Part shown: piece after piece, positions 1 to 7,929 of the stretch
How positions within the stretch are numbered: position 1 is the first letter of the stretch
How the letters are laid out: every line of letters begins with the position of its first letter
Origin: Desulfamplus sp.
GTDB taxonomy: Bacteria; Desulfobacterota; Desulfobacteria; Desulfobacterales; Desulfobacteraceae
Length of the DNA: 19,004 bases
Assembly (NCBI GenBank): GCA_015232935.1
Contig: JADFYT010000014.1
Span: forward strand, 1-19,004
Direction of reading: 5' to 3'
Notes under the pieces: generated by a model
The model's input: only the letters and a program-made list of their open reading frames with translations
Database searches by the model: none
Told to the model about the DNA's origin: nothing
Program-made: the position numbers and the translations under genes

Positions 1-658
1 GTTGTGATGGATGGTGCGTTGCATTTATGGTCACTGCTGGCACTGGTTTTAAAAGGCGTGAAATATACTGGAATACTGGACATAATTCATGTAGTGGAAT
101 ATCTGTGGAAAGCTGTTAACGCTCTGAATGGTGAAAAAGGTTCCGCCAATAAACAATGGGTGTATGATCATCTGTTATCGATTCTTAAAGGACGTACGGG
201 ATGGGTGATAGCCGAATTAAAAAGTACGTTAAATAGAACTAAACGGGCATGATTGACATGTATCAATCACCCCCAAATATAAAAATGATAGTCATTTTCA
301 CGGTAAATTGAGTAAAAGCCGGAAAAAAACGATCAGGGACGTTATTCAATACTTCGAAAATCATCGGGAATGGATGAAATACGATAAATATCTGGAAGCC
401 GGTTATCCTGTTGGGACAGGTGTAGTAGAATCAACCTGCGGTCATACAGTGAAAAACCGGATGGAAGGTACGGGAAGACGCTGGTCGATTGAAGGTGCTG
501 AATCCACATTATTGCTACGCTCCGTTTATACAAGCAATGATTGGGATGCGTACTGGACTTGTCATATGGCTATGGAAAGGCACCGGCTTTATCATGGAAC
601 GATTCATATATGCCGGATTGAAGATGAATGCTCGAGTTTAGAGAAGAAAGCGGCATAA
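1..658 (+). pseudogene. ISKra4-family transposase remnant, interrupted
   Basis: The open frame from base 1 to 252 encodes VVMDGALHLW and then LDIIHVVEYLWKAVNAL, a signature of ISKra4-family transposases. A second frame from 308 to 658 continues with YFENHREWMKYDKYLEAGYP, then GTGVVES, KNRMEGTGRRW and LLLRSVYTSNDWDAYW, the conserved C-terminal part of the same family. The N-terminal half lies outside the window. The two halves are separated by a stop at 250-252 and a frame change. Both lie in a short repeat (239-307) that recurs at 11434-11503. Removing 67 bases (241-307) joins ...LNRT to LSKSRKKT in one frame, so the gene was probably broken by insertion of that repeat. It cannot make full-length transposase as it stands. 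The stop at 656-658 lies directly against the next transposase fragment. Confidence 0.82.
239..307 (+). repeat. 67-70 bp two-hairpin repeat, copy 1
   Basis: This segment matches 11434-11503 with only about three differences (two substitutions and one indel). It holds two perfect dyads: GATTGA (251-256) with TCAATC (263-268) around a 6-nt loop, and AAAATGA (282-288) with TCATTTT (292-298) around TAG. It sits inside the ISKra4-type transposase frame and introduces the stop. Similarity between the copies ends abruptly at both sides, so the unit itself looks mobile or copied. No coding capacity is seen. Both copies are preceded by CT. Confidence 0.8.
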
Positions 659-985
659 CACATATTACAATTAAGAAAGGCCACACTCAAATCCATTATA
701 CTGGTTCAGGATGGAGCACGGTATCATACCTCTGCAGCGATGAAGTCGTTTTTTGAACAATTCAAAGAGCGCCTGACAATTTATCAATTACCGACTTATT
801 CTCCTGATTTTAACCCCATTGAAAAGTTATGGAAAAATATCAAAAAGGATGAAATTCATCTGCATTATTTCCCAACCTTTGATTCTCTCAAACAAAAAGT
901 AGAAGACGCTCTTTTGCATTTTGCTAATCGACAAAAGGATATTCTTGGACTTTTTGGACATTACGAAGAATCAAAAGCTGCCTGA
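659..985 (+). pseudogene. IS630-type transposase, 3' fragment
   Basis: Translation from 659 in the frame of the 740-985 open frame gives KATLKSIILVQDGARYHTSA, then LPTYSPDFNPIEKLWKNIKK, and ends in HYEESKAA with a TGA at 983-985. The DGARYHTS motif carries the second Asp, and the NPIEKLW motif the Glu, of the DDE catalytic triad of IS630/Tc1-type transposases (DDE_3 superfamily). The first Asp and the N-terminal helix-turn-helix part are missing, so the gene is 5'-truncated. The fragment begins immediately after the ISKra4 stop at 658, giving a mosaic of two unrelated transposases. It is not expected to be active. Its 3' end touches the transporter gene that follows. Confidence 0.82.
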
Positions 986-1937
986 TTTTTCAGGGAGTTA
1001 TCTTAGCAAATTATTTATCTGGAAAACTATATTTATCATTTCTGCCGCTGCCGGTATTCTGGTAAAAAAAGGAATTGTTTCTCAAACCCAAATCCAGAGT
1101 CTGGCTGCGGTTACCATCAATGTATTTCTTCCATGTCTTATTGTATCCAAAACAATAACCAGCTTTGATCCGGTAAATTTTTCCTTGTGGTGGACACTGC
1201 CTCTGGCCGGGACACTTCTCGTGCTGGGAGGTCTAATCTTCAGCTCTTTATTATTCAGGATGAACCCGAATAAGATGCATCTGCTGCCATTGGCAAGCAT
1301 GCAAAACTCAATCTATATTGTGCTTCCGATTGGCAAAATCCTTTATCCTGAGGAGTTTGATATTTTTGCCTTATACTGTTTTCTTCTTACTATGGGTTTG
1401 ACTCCTCTCATGTGGAGTGTGGGCAAGGTTTTACTTGTCGGGGCAAAAGACGTTAAAATTAGATATAGAGACTTTATTACACCTCCTCTTGTCGCCACTC
1501 TGATTTCAATCTTAACCGTATTTACAGGGCTCTCTTCTTTTTTGCCGGAATCTTTAATGGCTTCAATTGATATTCTTGGCCAAGCTACGGTACCTTTGGC
1601 TGTCTTTATACTTGGTGCTACTCTTGGAATGATTTCTTTAACAGACATGCCATCCTTAAGCGACATCCTGGTTGTAGCAACCGTAAAGTTTGTACTGCTG
1701 CCTCTGACTGTTTCCGGAATACTTTACATGGCAGGCCTTTATCGGACAATGCATCTTTTCAGCAGCCTGCTAATTCTCCAGGCATCGGCACCTCCGGCTA
1801 CCAACCTTATTCTTATTGTCAGAAACTATGGTGGAGACAGTCAGTCCATGAGCAGCATGATGTTTTTACAATACATCTTCTGCATATTTGCAATGCCTCT
1901 GTGGCTTGCCATCTGGCAATTATTGCCTGTAACCTAA
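921..1937 (+). CDS. AEC-family transporter, 5' end probably lost
   Basis: This frame encodes a hydrophobic protein of the auxin efflux carrier (AEC/MdcF-like) transporter family, secondary carriers of organic anions or similar small molecules. Supporting features are the repeated membrane helices, the N-terminal GILVKKGIVS followed by VFLPCLIVSKTITSF (the family's 'LPCLIf' region), and the C-terminal half with APPATNLILIVRNYGGD. Homology seems to begin around KTIFIISAAAGIL (about base 1020). No ATG, GTG or TTG lies in frame between the IS630 fragment and well inside the first membrane segments. The only upstream in-frame start is TTG 921, inside the transposase fragment and without a clear Shine-Dalgarno. 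The IS remnant therefore probably replaced the native start and promoter. It may be silent or made as a fusion. Family confidence is high; functionality is doubtful. Confidence 0.7.
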   Translation: MLIDKRIFLDFLDITKNQKLPDFSGSYLSKLFIWKTIFIISAAAGILVKKGIVSQTQIQSLAAVTINVFLPCLIVSKTITSFDPVNFSLWWTLPLAGTLLVLGGLIFSSLLFRMNPNKMHLLPLASMQNSIYIVLPIGKILYPEEFDIFALYCFLLTMGLTPLMWSVGKVLLVGAKDVKIRYRDFITPPLVATLISILTVFTGLSSFLPESLMASIDILGQATVPLAVFILGATLGMISLTDMPSLSDILVVATVKFVLLPLTVSGILYMAGLYRTMHLFSSLLILQASAPPATNLILIVRNYGGDSQSMSSMMFLQYIFCIFAMPLWLAIWQLLPVT

Positions 1938-1940
1938 TGC

Positions 1941-2076
1941 GTAATAGCGATCCGGATGAAAACGCCCGGGTTGATTTCAAGGCCAAGGCCAAAACTTGAG
2001 GTGTCCAGATCGCCATATTTGGCTTGCTCACGATCTGGGCACCAGGCGTCAGGTCTGGCTGAGCTAACCGCTATCA
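1941..2076. other. G+C-richer intergenic block with nested inverted repeats
   Basis: This stretch lies between the convergent transporter and queA genes and is visibly richer in G+C than its flanks. CCAGATCG (2005-2012) pairs with CGATCTGG (2031-2038), and ATAGCG (1944-1949) pairs with CGCTAT (2069-2074) near the outer edges. It could be a small repeat element, a structured RNA or a bidirectional terminator. There is no T-tract after the stems, so a simple intrinsic terminator is not well supported. The minus-strand frame across it shows no family resemblance I can name. Confidence 0.4.
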
Positions 2077-2080
2077 AAAT

Positions 2081-3175
2081 TTACTCCAGAAGCATGGCAT
2101 CACCATAACTGAAGAACCTGTATTTTTTATCAACAGCTTCATCATATGCTCTCAAGATCAATTCTCTTCCTGAAAAAGCCGAGACCAGCATAAGAAGCGT
2201 GGATTCTGGCAAATGAAAGTTGGTAATCATGGCATCCACCATCTTGAATTGATATCCCGGGTATATGAATAGATCACACTTGCCACAGCCCGCATTGACC
2301 TTTCCTTTTGAATCAGTCGCGTACTCAAGTGTCCGTACTGACGTTGTTCCTACTGCAACTACTCTTCTGCCTTCTGATTTTGCTGTGTTGATAGCACTTG
2401 CAGACGATTGAGGTATGGAAAAAAATTCGGAATGCATATGGTGTTCGCGGATATCATCAACTCTTACCGGCACAAAAGTTCCATAACCTACATGAAGGGT
2501 AATATTAACAAACTGAATCCCCTTTGCCGCAAGGCTTTGCATAAGGGATTCTGTAAAATGAAGGCCTGCCGTGGGAGCTGCTACCGCACCTTTTTCGGTT
2601 GCGTAGACGGTCTGATAATTTTTTTTATCCTCTATCTCTTGCTGATCTTTACTCTTGTTGGTTTTATCATTCCTGCGGATATATGGCGGCAGAGGAATTT
2701 CACCGGAACTTTCAAGTATGTCGTCAAAACTATCCATGTTGTCTGCAAAGAAAAATCTGACGGTAAAAACAGCATTGCCCACCCCCTCTACTCTGGCTTT
2801 AACCCTACCGTGATCTCCAAGTCGCAAAATAGTACCTGGTTTTGGGATTTTGGACGCACGAATCATGCATTCGCACTCAAAGTATCTCTCATCTTTTTGC
2901 ATGGCCATGCCACCGGCATAATCAAGAATCAGTATTTCGACTTTTCCGCCACTCTCCTTGTGGCCTTTAAGCCTTGCCGGTATTACCCGTGTGTTATTTA
3001 TAACCAGAAGATCATCCGGCCTGAGGATGGTTTCAATCTCCCTGAACAGGTGGTGTGATGTTGAGCCTTTTTTTCTGTCAAGGCACAACAGTCTTGACAT
3101 GTCTCTGTTTTCTGCCGGATGCTGGGCAATCTGTTCTTCAGGCAGATGGTACCAGTAATCTGAAAGTGAATACAT
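2081..3175 (-). CDS. queA: S-adenosylmethionine:tRNA ribosyltransferase-isomerase
   Basis: QueA transfers and isomerises the ribosyl group of S-adenosylmethionine onto preQ1 at position 34 of tRNAs with GUN anticodons, giving epoxyqueuosine. It is a cytoplasmic step of queuosine synthesis. The 364-residue product is close to the usual family length (about 340-360). It shows HPAENRDMSRLL near the start, then LLVINNTRVIPARL, GEIPLPPYI, YQTVYA followed by GAVAAPTAGLHFT, HVGYGTFVPV, VGTTSVRTLE, and DAMITNFHLPESTLLMLVSAF near the end, all QueA hallmarks. A short polar stretch before YQTVYA (NDKTNKSKDQQEIEDKK) is slightly longer than usual. Its ATG overlaps by one base the TAA of the DUF2065 gene upstream (TAATG), indicating translational coupling. 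No other queuosine gene is in the window. Confidence 0.97.
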   Translation of the reverse strand: MYSLSDYWYHLPEEQIAQHPAENRDMSRLLCLDRKKGSTSHHLFREIETILRPDDLLVINNTRVIPARLKGHKESGGKVEILILDYAGGMAMQKDERYFECECMIRASKIPKPGTILRLGDHGRVKARVEGVGNAVFTVRFFFADNMDSFDDILESSGEIPLPPYIRRNDKTNKSKDQQEIEDKKNYQTVYATEKGAVAAPTAGLHFTESLMQSLAAKGIQFVNITLHVGYGTFVPVRVDDIREHHMHSEFFSIPQSSASAINTAKSEGRRVVAVGTTSVRTLEYATDSKGKVNAGCGKCDLFIYPGYQFKMVDAMITNFHLPESTLLMLVSAFSGRELILRAYDEAVDKKYRFFSYGDAMLLE

Positions 3176-3366
3176 TACAATATACTCTTCCCCAGATAGA
3201 CAACTCCAAGCCCAAGCAGCATAAGTACCGCCCCAAAACGGCGCAGAGCGTTTTCAGGAAGTTGAGTGACGGTAAAAACAATCTCTTTCATCTTTTCCGG
3301 AAAGGCAAAATAGGGCAAACCCTCCACAATCATAACCATTCCCATTACACAAAGAAAAAATTTCAT
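3175..3366 (-). CDS. DUF2065 (YjeT-like) small membrane protein
   Basis: A 63-residue protein with two hydrophobic segments (about residues 2-22 and 44-61) separated by a short basic loop. It has the pattern GMVMIVEGLPYFAFPEKM...LPENALRRFGAVLMLLGLGVVYL, typical of the DUF2065/YjeT family of inner-membrane mini-proteins of unknown function. The family is usually 60-65 residues, so this copy is complete. AAGGA lies about 10 bases before the ATG. The stop codon shares a base with the queA start, so the two genes form one transcript read leftward from the gatB-divergent intergenic region. Confidence 0.85.
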   Translation of the reverse strand: MKFFLCVMGMVMIVEGLPYFAFPEKMKEIVFTVTQLPENALRRFGAVLMLLGLGVVYLGKSIL

Positions 3367-3450
3367 TATTTTTTAATCCTTCATCAAGTTTAATTATTGC
3401 CGTTAATAATTACATAAGCCTGTTTAAAACTATAGCACAAAAAAATATTA

Positions 3451-3479
3451 TTGATAAATCAAATCATCAGCGTTATAAG
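3451..3479 (+). promoter_or_regulatory. Predicted sigma70-type promoter for gatB
   Basis: TTGATA (3451-3456), a 17-base spacer and TATAAG (3474-3479) make a good sigma70-type promoter in the divergent region. It would give a leader of about 70 nt before the gatB ATG. The call is based on sequence only. Confidence 0.5.
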
Positions 3480-3558
3480 ATATGGTTGGAATTATTAACA
3501 ATTCACGACAATTTGACCATATTTCATTAATTTTCAGCTATATCAGGAATACAATATT

Positions 3559-4986
3559 ATGCAGTATGAACCTGTCATCGGACTTGAAGTACACGCTCAA
3601 CTCAAAACTGAAACCAAAATTTTCTGTGGATGCTCCACCCGATTCGGATCTGAACCAAATGCAAACACATGTCCTGTCTGTACCGGTATGCCAGGCGTTC
3701 TGCCGGTTTTAAACCGTAAAGCCGTAACCTTTGCTATCAAATGTGCTCTTGCAACCAACTGCACCATTGCAAAGGAGAGCAGGTTCGATAGAAAAAACTA
3801 CTTTTATCCTGATCTTCCAAAGGGCTACCAGATTTCCCAATACGCTTTTCCCATTGCCGAACATGGTTATCTATCCATTGACATTGAAGACGGACTGGAA
3901 AAGGTTATTGGAATCACCAGAATCCATATGGAGGAGGATGCCGGAAAGCTGATCCACGATCCACAAAGATCCAGAAGCATGGTGGATCTTAACCGGACAG
4001 GAGTTCCGCTTGTAGAAATTGTAAGCGAGCCTGATATCCGCTCCGCGTATGAGGCTGGAGCATATCTTAGGAAACTTCACGCTATCTTAAGATATATTGA
4101 TGTATGTGACGGCAACATGGAGGAGGGAAGTTTTCGCTGTGATGCAAATATTTCGCTAAGACCTGTGGGAGAGACCAGATTTGGCACAAGAACAGAGCTT
4201 AAAAATCTAAACTCATTCAAACATGTTGAAAAAGCGGTTCAATATGAGATAGAGAGGCAGAAATATGTTCTTGATGAAGGCAAGCAGATTGTTCAGGAGA
4301 CACGCCTCTGGGATCCGGTTAAAAATATTACGAAATCCATGAGAGGCAAGGAAAATGCTCATGACTACCGCTATTTTCCGGATCCTGATCTTGTCCCCCT
4401 GATTGTTGACCAGACATGGATAGATGCTGTCAAGGCAGAGATGCCGGAACTTCCGCATGTCAAAAAATCAAGATTCATAAGCCAGTACGCTCTTTCCTCA
4501 TATGACGCTGACGTTCTTACCTCCTCAAAAAACATGGCAGACTATTTTGAGCAGACCGCAACCATCCTTCAGGACAAGAAGCTTGCTGCCAACTGGATCA
4601 TGGGGCCAATACTTGCGATGATAAAGAATGAAGGCAACACTATTGAAGATCCTCCAATATCTTCTTCTGATCTCGCACAGCTTCTGCTGCTTCTTGAAAA
4701 AAACACTATCAATGCCAATGCTGCAAAAACCGTTTTTGAAAAGATGCTCTCTTCAGACAAAAAAGCAGCAGAGCTGGTAAAAGAGATGGGACTTGAGCAG
4801 GTTTCAGACCAGGGGGAACTTGAAGCTGTTGTAAATGAGGTGATTGAGGCTAATCCGGCTGAACTTGAAGCGTACAGAAACGGCAAAACCAAACTGTTCA
4901 GTTTTTTCATGGGACAGATCATGAAAAAAACCAGGGGCAAGGCAGATCCCAGGATTATCACGCAAATCCTCAATCAGATGCTATAA
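3559..4986 (+). CDS. gatB: Asp-tRNA(Asn)/Glu-tRNA(Gln) amidotransferase subunit B
   Basis: GatB is the kinase and tRNA-binding subunit of the GatCAB complex. It phosphorylates the Asp or Glu on mischarged tRNA(Asn)/tRNA(Gln) so that ammonia from GatA can amidate it. The 475 residues match the usual length. Clear hallmarks are IGLEVHAQLKTETKIFC at the start, the zinc-site cysteines (CGC and CPVC), MPGVLPVLN, the FYPDLPKGYQISQY motif, DGNMEEGSFRCDANIS, and the C-terminal YqeY-like helical tail (GQIMKKTRGKADP...ILNQML). The start is ATG 3559 with AGGA about 11 bases upstream. The gene stands alone here: gatA and gatC are not in the window. Its presence implies indirect Asn and/or Gln tRNA charging. 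Confidence 0.97.
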   Translation: MQYEPVIGLEVHAQLKTETKIFCGCSTRFGSEPNANTCPVCTGMPGVLPVLNRKAVTFAIKCALATNCTIAKESRFDRKNYFYPDLPKGYQISQYAFPIAEHGYLSIDIEDGLEKVIGITRIHMEEDAGKLIHDPQRSRSMVDLNRTGVPLVEIVSEPDIRSAYEAGAYLRKLHAILRYIDVCDGNMEEGSFRCDANISLRPVGETRFGTRTELKNLNSFKHVEKAVQYEIERQKYVLDEGKQIVQETRLWDPVKNITKSMRGKENAHDYRYFPDPDLVPLIVDQTWIDAVKAEMPELPHVKKSRFISQYALSSYDADVLTSSKNMADYFEQTATILQDKKLAANWIMGPILAMIKNEGNTIEDPPISSSDLAQLLLLLEKNTINANAAKTVFEKMLSSDKKAAELVKEMGLEQVSDQGELEAVVNEVIEANPAELEAYRNGKTKLFSFFMGQIMKKTRGKADPRIITQILNQML

Positions 4987-5003
4987 TCATTATATATACT
5001 CAT

Positions 5004-5106
5004 TGCAGGTATGGCAAAAAGTCTGAAACAAGCATTTTTCAGCATAATAACCAGTTGATTTTATTTAAAACAGGTTTTGGCAAATTGACTTTTTACCATA
5101 CCTGCA
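5004..5106. repeat. MITE-like palindromic element, copy A
   Basis: Its ends are near-perfect inverted repeats of about 20 bp: GCAGGTATGGCAAAAAGTC at 5005-5023 against GACTTTTTACCATACCTGC at 5087-5105, with one mismatch. In reverse orientation the interior matches the element at 7832-7929. A 22-bp block (5075-5096) is identical to 7838-7859, and an 11-bp block (5056-5066) to 7868-7878. It has no coding capacity. It lies just downstream of gatB and could fold into a long hairpin ending in a T-run, so it may also act as the gatB terminator. Confidence 0.8.
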
Positions 5107-5276
5107 TCCATTGAAATTCTACCTGCCAGCTGTCGCCAATTTCCAGACATCCCCGTTAATGACAGGAATCAGAAAAATCAGCATGTGTCATCATGATTAC
5201 AGATATCCAAAAAGACTTTCACATTGAAAAAATACAATTTGCAACAACGTAAAAACAAAGAGCGGAGGGCTATTGC

Positions 5277-6236
5277 TTGACATTTAAAACTTTTAAAACT
5301 GCAAAAAAAACATTTACTGCAATAAAAAAAAGCGTATTTACCATGATGGCCTGCCTGGCATATATTCTGTTAATCTGCCCGGATACTGCTTTGTCCGAGG
5401 TCAGAAAGATTGTCATTATTCCATTTGAAATTAATTCGCAAAAAGATATATCCTACATAAAAGATGGCGTTTTCCAGATGCTGTCATCCAGGCTTGAATG
5501 GAAAGACAATATTGTTGTAGCAACAGAAAAAGAGGTTGATGAGAGCCTTGCTATATACAGTGCTGACAATTCCAGGCATCCTGGTTCCGGACATAATAGT
5601 GATGGCGGCAATAAAAAAGGGACTGATGCCAATCCCGAGACAAAACAAGGCCATGATATCATATCCCAGATTGCAGCACATACCGGTTCTGACTATGTTA
5701 TACGAGGAAGCATAACTGAATTTGCAGAGGCTTTCAGTGTGGATGCAACGGTGTTCGATGCTGGTCAAAACAGGTTCTATCCTTTTTTTACTCAAGCCGA
5801 TAAGCCGGAACAGATAATTCCAGGCATCGAGATCCTGTGTGCCAAAATAAATATGGATCTCTTTAAAAGAGAGACATCGGCTCTTGCCTTGATTGATGAG
5901 GACAAGAACAGAACATCTTTGAATAACATCCGGGCAAATCCTGAAAAACTGATACCACAGATCACCCCGACACAGAGTGAAAAAGACAAACCTTTCTGGA
6001 AATTCTGGGATAAAGAGAAGCCTGAAGAAAAAAAGAGGCCTTTCTGGAAATTCTGGGGCAAGGATAAAGATGAGGATGATGAAAATGCCATTTATGGGGA
6101 TATGTCTGAAAACGAGGATAGCTCCCGGCAGCCTTCTTCAAACCAGATAGAACAAGAAGAGAATATTGTGATCCATACAGAAACTGACGCGGAAGACCAG
6201 GAGGAAGATAAAAAACCTTTCTGGAAGTTCTGGTAA
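5277..6236 (+). CDS. Secreted TolB-like N-terminal-domain protein with PFWKFW repeats
   Basis: 319 residues starting at a TTG 7 bases after GGAGGG. The lysine-rich N-terminus and a hydrophobic segment (about residues 20-37) ending in DTALSEV look like a signal peptide, so the protein is probably exported. Residues about 43-205 (RKIVIIPFEINSQKDISYIK, QMLSSRLEWKD, GSDYVIRGSITEF) resemble the TolB-like N-terminal domain found in Desulfobacterota ahead of VCBS/FG-GAP repeats. No such repeats follow. Instead there is a charged, disordered tail with PFWKFW at residues 239-244, 255-260 and 314-319, the last being the exact C-terminus. The coding DNA of these motifs is also repeated almost base for base (5991-6009, 6039-6057, 6216-6233). 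The exact function is unknown. It precedes the AAA+ gene by 160 bp on the same strand. Confidence 0.72.
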   Translation: MTFKTFKTAKKTFTAIKKSVFTMMACLAYILLICPDTALSEVRKIVIIPFEINSQKDISYIKDGVFQMLSSRLEWKDNIVVATEKEVDESLAIYSADNSRHPGSGHNSDGGNKKGTDANPETKQGHDIISQIAAHTGSDYVIRGSITEFAEAFSVDATVFDAGQNRFYPFFTQADKPEQIIPGIEILCAKINMDLFKRETSALALIDEDKNRTSLNNIRANPEKLIPQITPTQSEKDKPFWKFWDKEKPEEKKRPFWKFWGKDKDEDDENAIYGDMSENEDSSRQPSSNQIEQEENIVIHTETDAEDQEEDKKPFWKFW

Positions 6237-6396
6237 ATCCAGGAGCCCGGATATTTAAACTGGCTCTGAATCAGTCTTGCTGCAAAACCGGATTTTACTT
6301 CTTGATTGTACTTGATGAAAAGTCAGTTCTGCAGGAAGGGCTGTTATTGCAGGATCGCAATTTCCGATCCATAAAAGAGTCAATAAGGAAACTGTT

Positions 6397-7302
6397 ATGT
6401 TGTTTAAAAACGTGCAACATGTCATGGAAAAACTTGAGGCATCTAACTATATTGCCTCAAAAGAGATTGCCACAGTCATTTTTATTGCCATGGCCACAGA
6501 AAAACCGGTATTGGTTGAAGGCCCTGCCGGAGTTGGAAAAACAGAGCTTGCAAAGGCTCTGTCTGATTCTCTTGGAAGAAGGCTTATACGCCTGCAGTGC
6601 TATGAAGGTCTTGATGAGGCAAAGGCATTATATGAATGGGAATATGCAAAGCAACTTCTTTACACCCAGATGGTAAAAGACCGTATTAACACCGTTATTG
6701 CCGATACGGTCTCCCTTTCTGATGCAGTTGACAGAATTGCGGCTCAGGAAGATGCTTTTTTTTCAGAACGCTTTATCCAGCCAAGGCCCCTGCTCCAGGC
6801 TATATCATCGCCTGAACCGGTTGTGCTGCTGATTGATGAAGTGGATAAATCCGATCCTGAGTTTGAAGCGTTCCTGCTTGAACTGCTGAGTGATTTTCAG
6901 GTTACAATCCCTGAACTCGGAACTCGAAAACCAGTCTCTATTCCATTTGTATTTCTTACATCCAATAACTACAGAGATATGAGCGATGCCCTTAAAAGAA
7001 GATGTATTCACCTCTATATTGATTACCCGACTCCGGAAAGGGAAAAGGCAATTGTCCAACGCAAGATTCCACATATAAACCAGACTCTTCTTGACCAGAT
7101 CATAACAAGCATAAACCAGATAAGAGGCATGGAGCTTAAAAAAAATCCCTGTGTCTCAGAATCAATTGACTGGGCAAGAGCTCTTATGGCACTGGGAGTC
7201 AATGAGCTGAACGACACACATATCCAGCAGACCCTTAATGTAATATGCAAATATCAGTCAGACCACAATATTGTCAGTCGGAACATGGCGAAACTCATAT
7301 AG
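6397..7302 (+). CDS. MoxR/CoxD-like AAA+ ATPase
   Basis: A 301-residue single-domain AAA+ ATPase. Walker A is GPAGVGKT (residues 42-49), Walker B LLIDEVD (about 144-150), sensor 1 FLTSNN (about 186-191), and an arginine-finger-like LKRRC follows near 199. The lid resembles CoxD, of the MoxR branch. MoxR/CoxD ATPases act as chaperones that load cofactors or remodel complexes, together with a VWA protein that presents the substrate. A CoxE-like VWA gene lies at 13014-14489, the likely partner. No CO dehydrogenase genes are present, so a role in CO oxidation is not implied. The ATG at 6397 follows AAGGA with suitable spacing. A 6-bp dyad (6352-6357 with 6365-6370) precedes the RBS. The target protein is unknown. 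Confidence 0.88.
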   Translation: MLFKNVQHVMEKLEASNYIASKEIATVIFIAMATEKPVLVEGPAGVGKTELAKALSDSLGRRLIRLQCYEGLDEAKALYEWEYAKQLLYTQMVKDRINTVIADTVSLSDAVDRIAAQEDAFFSERFIQPRPLLQAISSPEPVVLLIDEVDKSDPEFEAFLLELLSDFQVTIPELGTRKPVSIPFVFLTSNNYRDMSDALKRRCIHLYIDYPTPEREKAIVQRKIPHINQTLLDQIITSINQIRGMELKKNPCVSESIDWARALMALGVNELNDTHIQQTLNVICKYQSDHNIVSRNMAKLI

Positions 7303-7434
7303 TCACGGTTCAACTTATGAGGAAAAAGACTCTACAATCTTTATTCCATTTTTTTACAAATATGTTTCATATTCAGCCAGATTCTGGCATAAAGGTGAGA
7401 ATTAAACTCTTTAATTTCAAACAGGGCGGTGAAC

Positions 7435-7830
7435 ATGAAATACCCTATCTTAACTGAAAAACAGCTTGATGCAATTGATGAGATACTCGAAGAAAAACTT
7501 ATCAAGGCAGGTGTTAGAAATGTTATGCTCATTGATATGGCGGGTAACACTATTTCAAAACAGGATAATGGTCAGTTCAAGATCGATACCATGGCCTTTG
7601 CAGCGTTAGCTGCCGGTAATTTTGCTGCTGTGGAGGCTATGGCAAAACTTGTTGGAGAGTCTGAATTCTCCCTTTTGTTCCATAAAGGAGAGACTGCAAG
7701 CGTCCATTTCAGTAAAGTAAGTCAAAATTTTCTTTTGATTACCATGTTTCAAAAAGATCTTTCTCTGGGGATTATCCGCCTTAAAGTAACCGACACTATT
7801 GATGCTATAAACAGCATCATTTATTCTTGA
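7435..7830 (+). CDS. Roadblock/LC7 domain protein (MglB-like)
   Basis: A 131-residue protein made almost entirely of one roadblock/LC7 domain: an N-terminal helix (LDAIDEILEEKLIKAG), the strand VRNVMLIDMAGNTIS, the long helix MAFAALAAGNFAAVEAMAKLVG, and the strands SLLFHKGETASVHF and FLLITMF. Such proteins dimerise and, as MglB, serve as GTPase-activating partners or platforms for Ras-like MglA GTPases. An MglA-type gene follows, supporting that pairing. ATG 7435 is preferred over GTG 7429 because AGGG sits 8 bases before it. The stop codon lies inside the left direct repeat flanking a MITE-like element, so the 3' end borders an insertion. Regulatory partnership is inferred from family and context. 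Confidence 0.88.
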   Translation: MKYPILTEKQLDAIDEILEEKLIKAGVRNVMLIDMAGNTISKQDNGQFKIDTMAFAALAAGNFAAVEAMAKLVGESEFSLLFHKGETASVHFSKVSQNFLLITMFQKDLSLGIIRLKVTDTIDAINSIIYS

Positions 7831-7831
7831 T

Positions 7832-7929
7832 GACCTCGTAAAAAGTCAATTTGCCAAAATCTGCGTCAAATAAAATCAGAGGGTTATCACAGCAAAAAAC
7901 GCCGATTTCGGACTTTTTACGGTACCATC
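7832..7929. repeat. MITE-like element, copy B, with 9-bp flanking direct repeat
   Basis: GTAAAAAGTC and GACTTTTTAC form the inner part of imperfect terminal inverted repeats (outer ends GACCTC/GGTACCATC). The interior matches copy A (5004-5106) in inverse orientation. The element is flanked by the 9-bp direct repeat ATTCTTGAT at 7823-7831 and 7930-7938, consistent with a target-site duplication. It has no coding capacity. It separates the roadblock gene from the MglA-like gene and its left flank contains the roadblock stop codon. Its hairpin could affect transcription between the two genes. Confidence 0.8.

Noticed and set aside
1941..2076. tRNA-like T-loop resemblance (GGGTTGATTTC)
   Set aside because: No acceptor, D or anticodon stems can be drawn around it and there is no CCA end.
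2408..3058. 216-codon plus-strand open frame opposite queA
   Set aside because: It is an antisense shadow of a clear, full-length QueA; its composition gives no family match.
5991..6233. Regularly repeated CCTTTCTGGAAATTCTGG as a possible CRISPR-like repeat
   Set aside because: The three copies are unevenly spaced and in frame, encoding PFWKFW within an exported protein.
6302..6676. 124-codon plus-strand open frame at the start of the AAA+ gene
   Set aside because: It overlaps the AAA+ coding region in another frame and has no recognisable domain.
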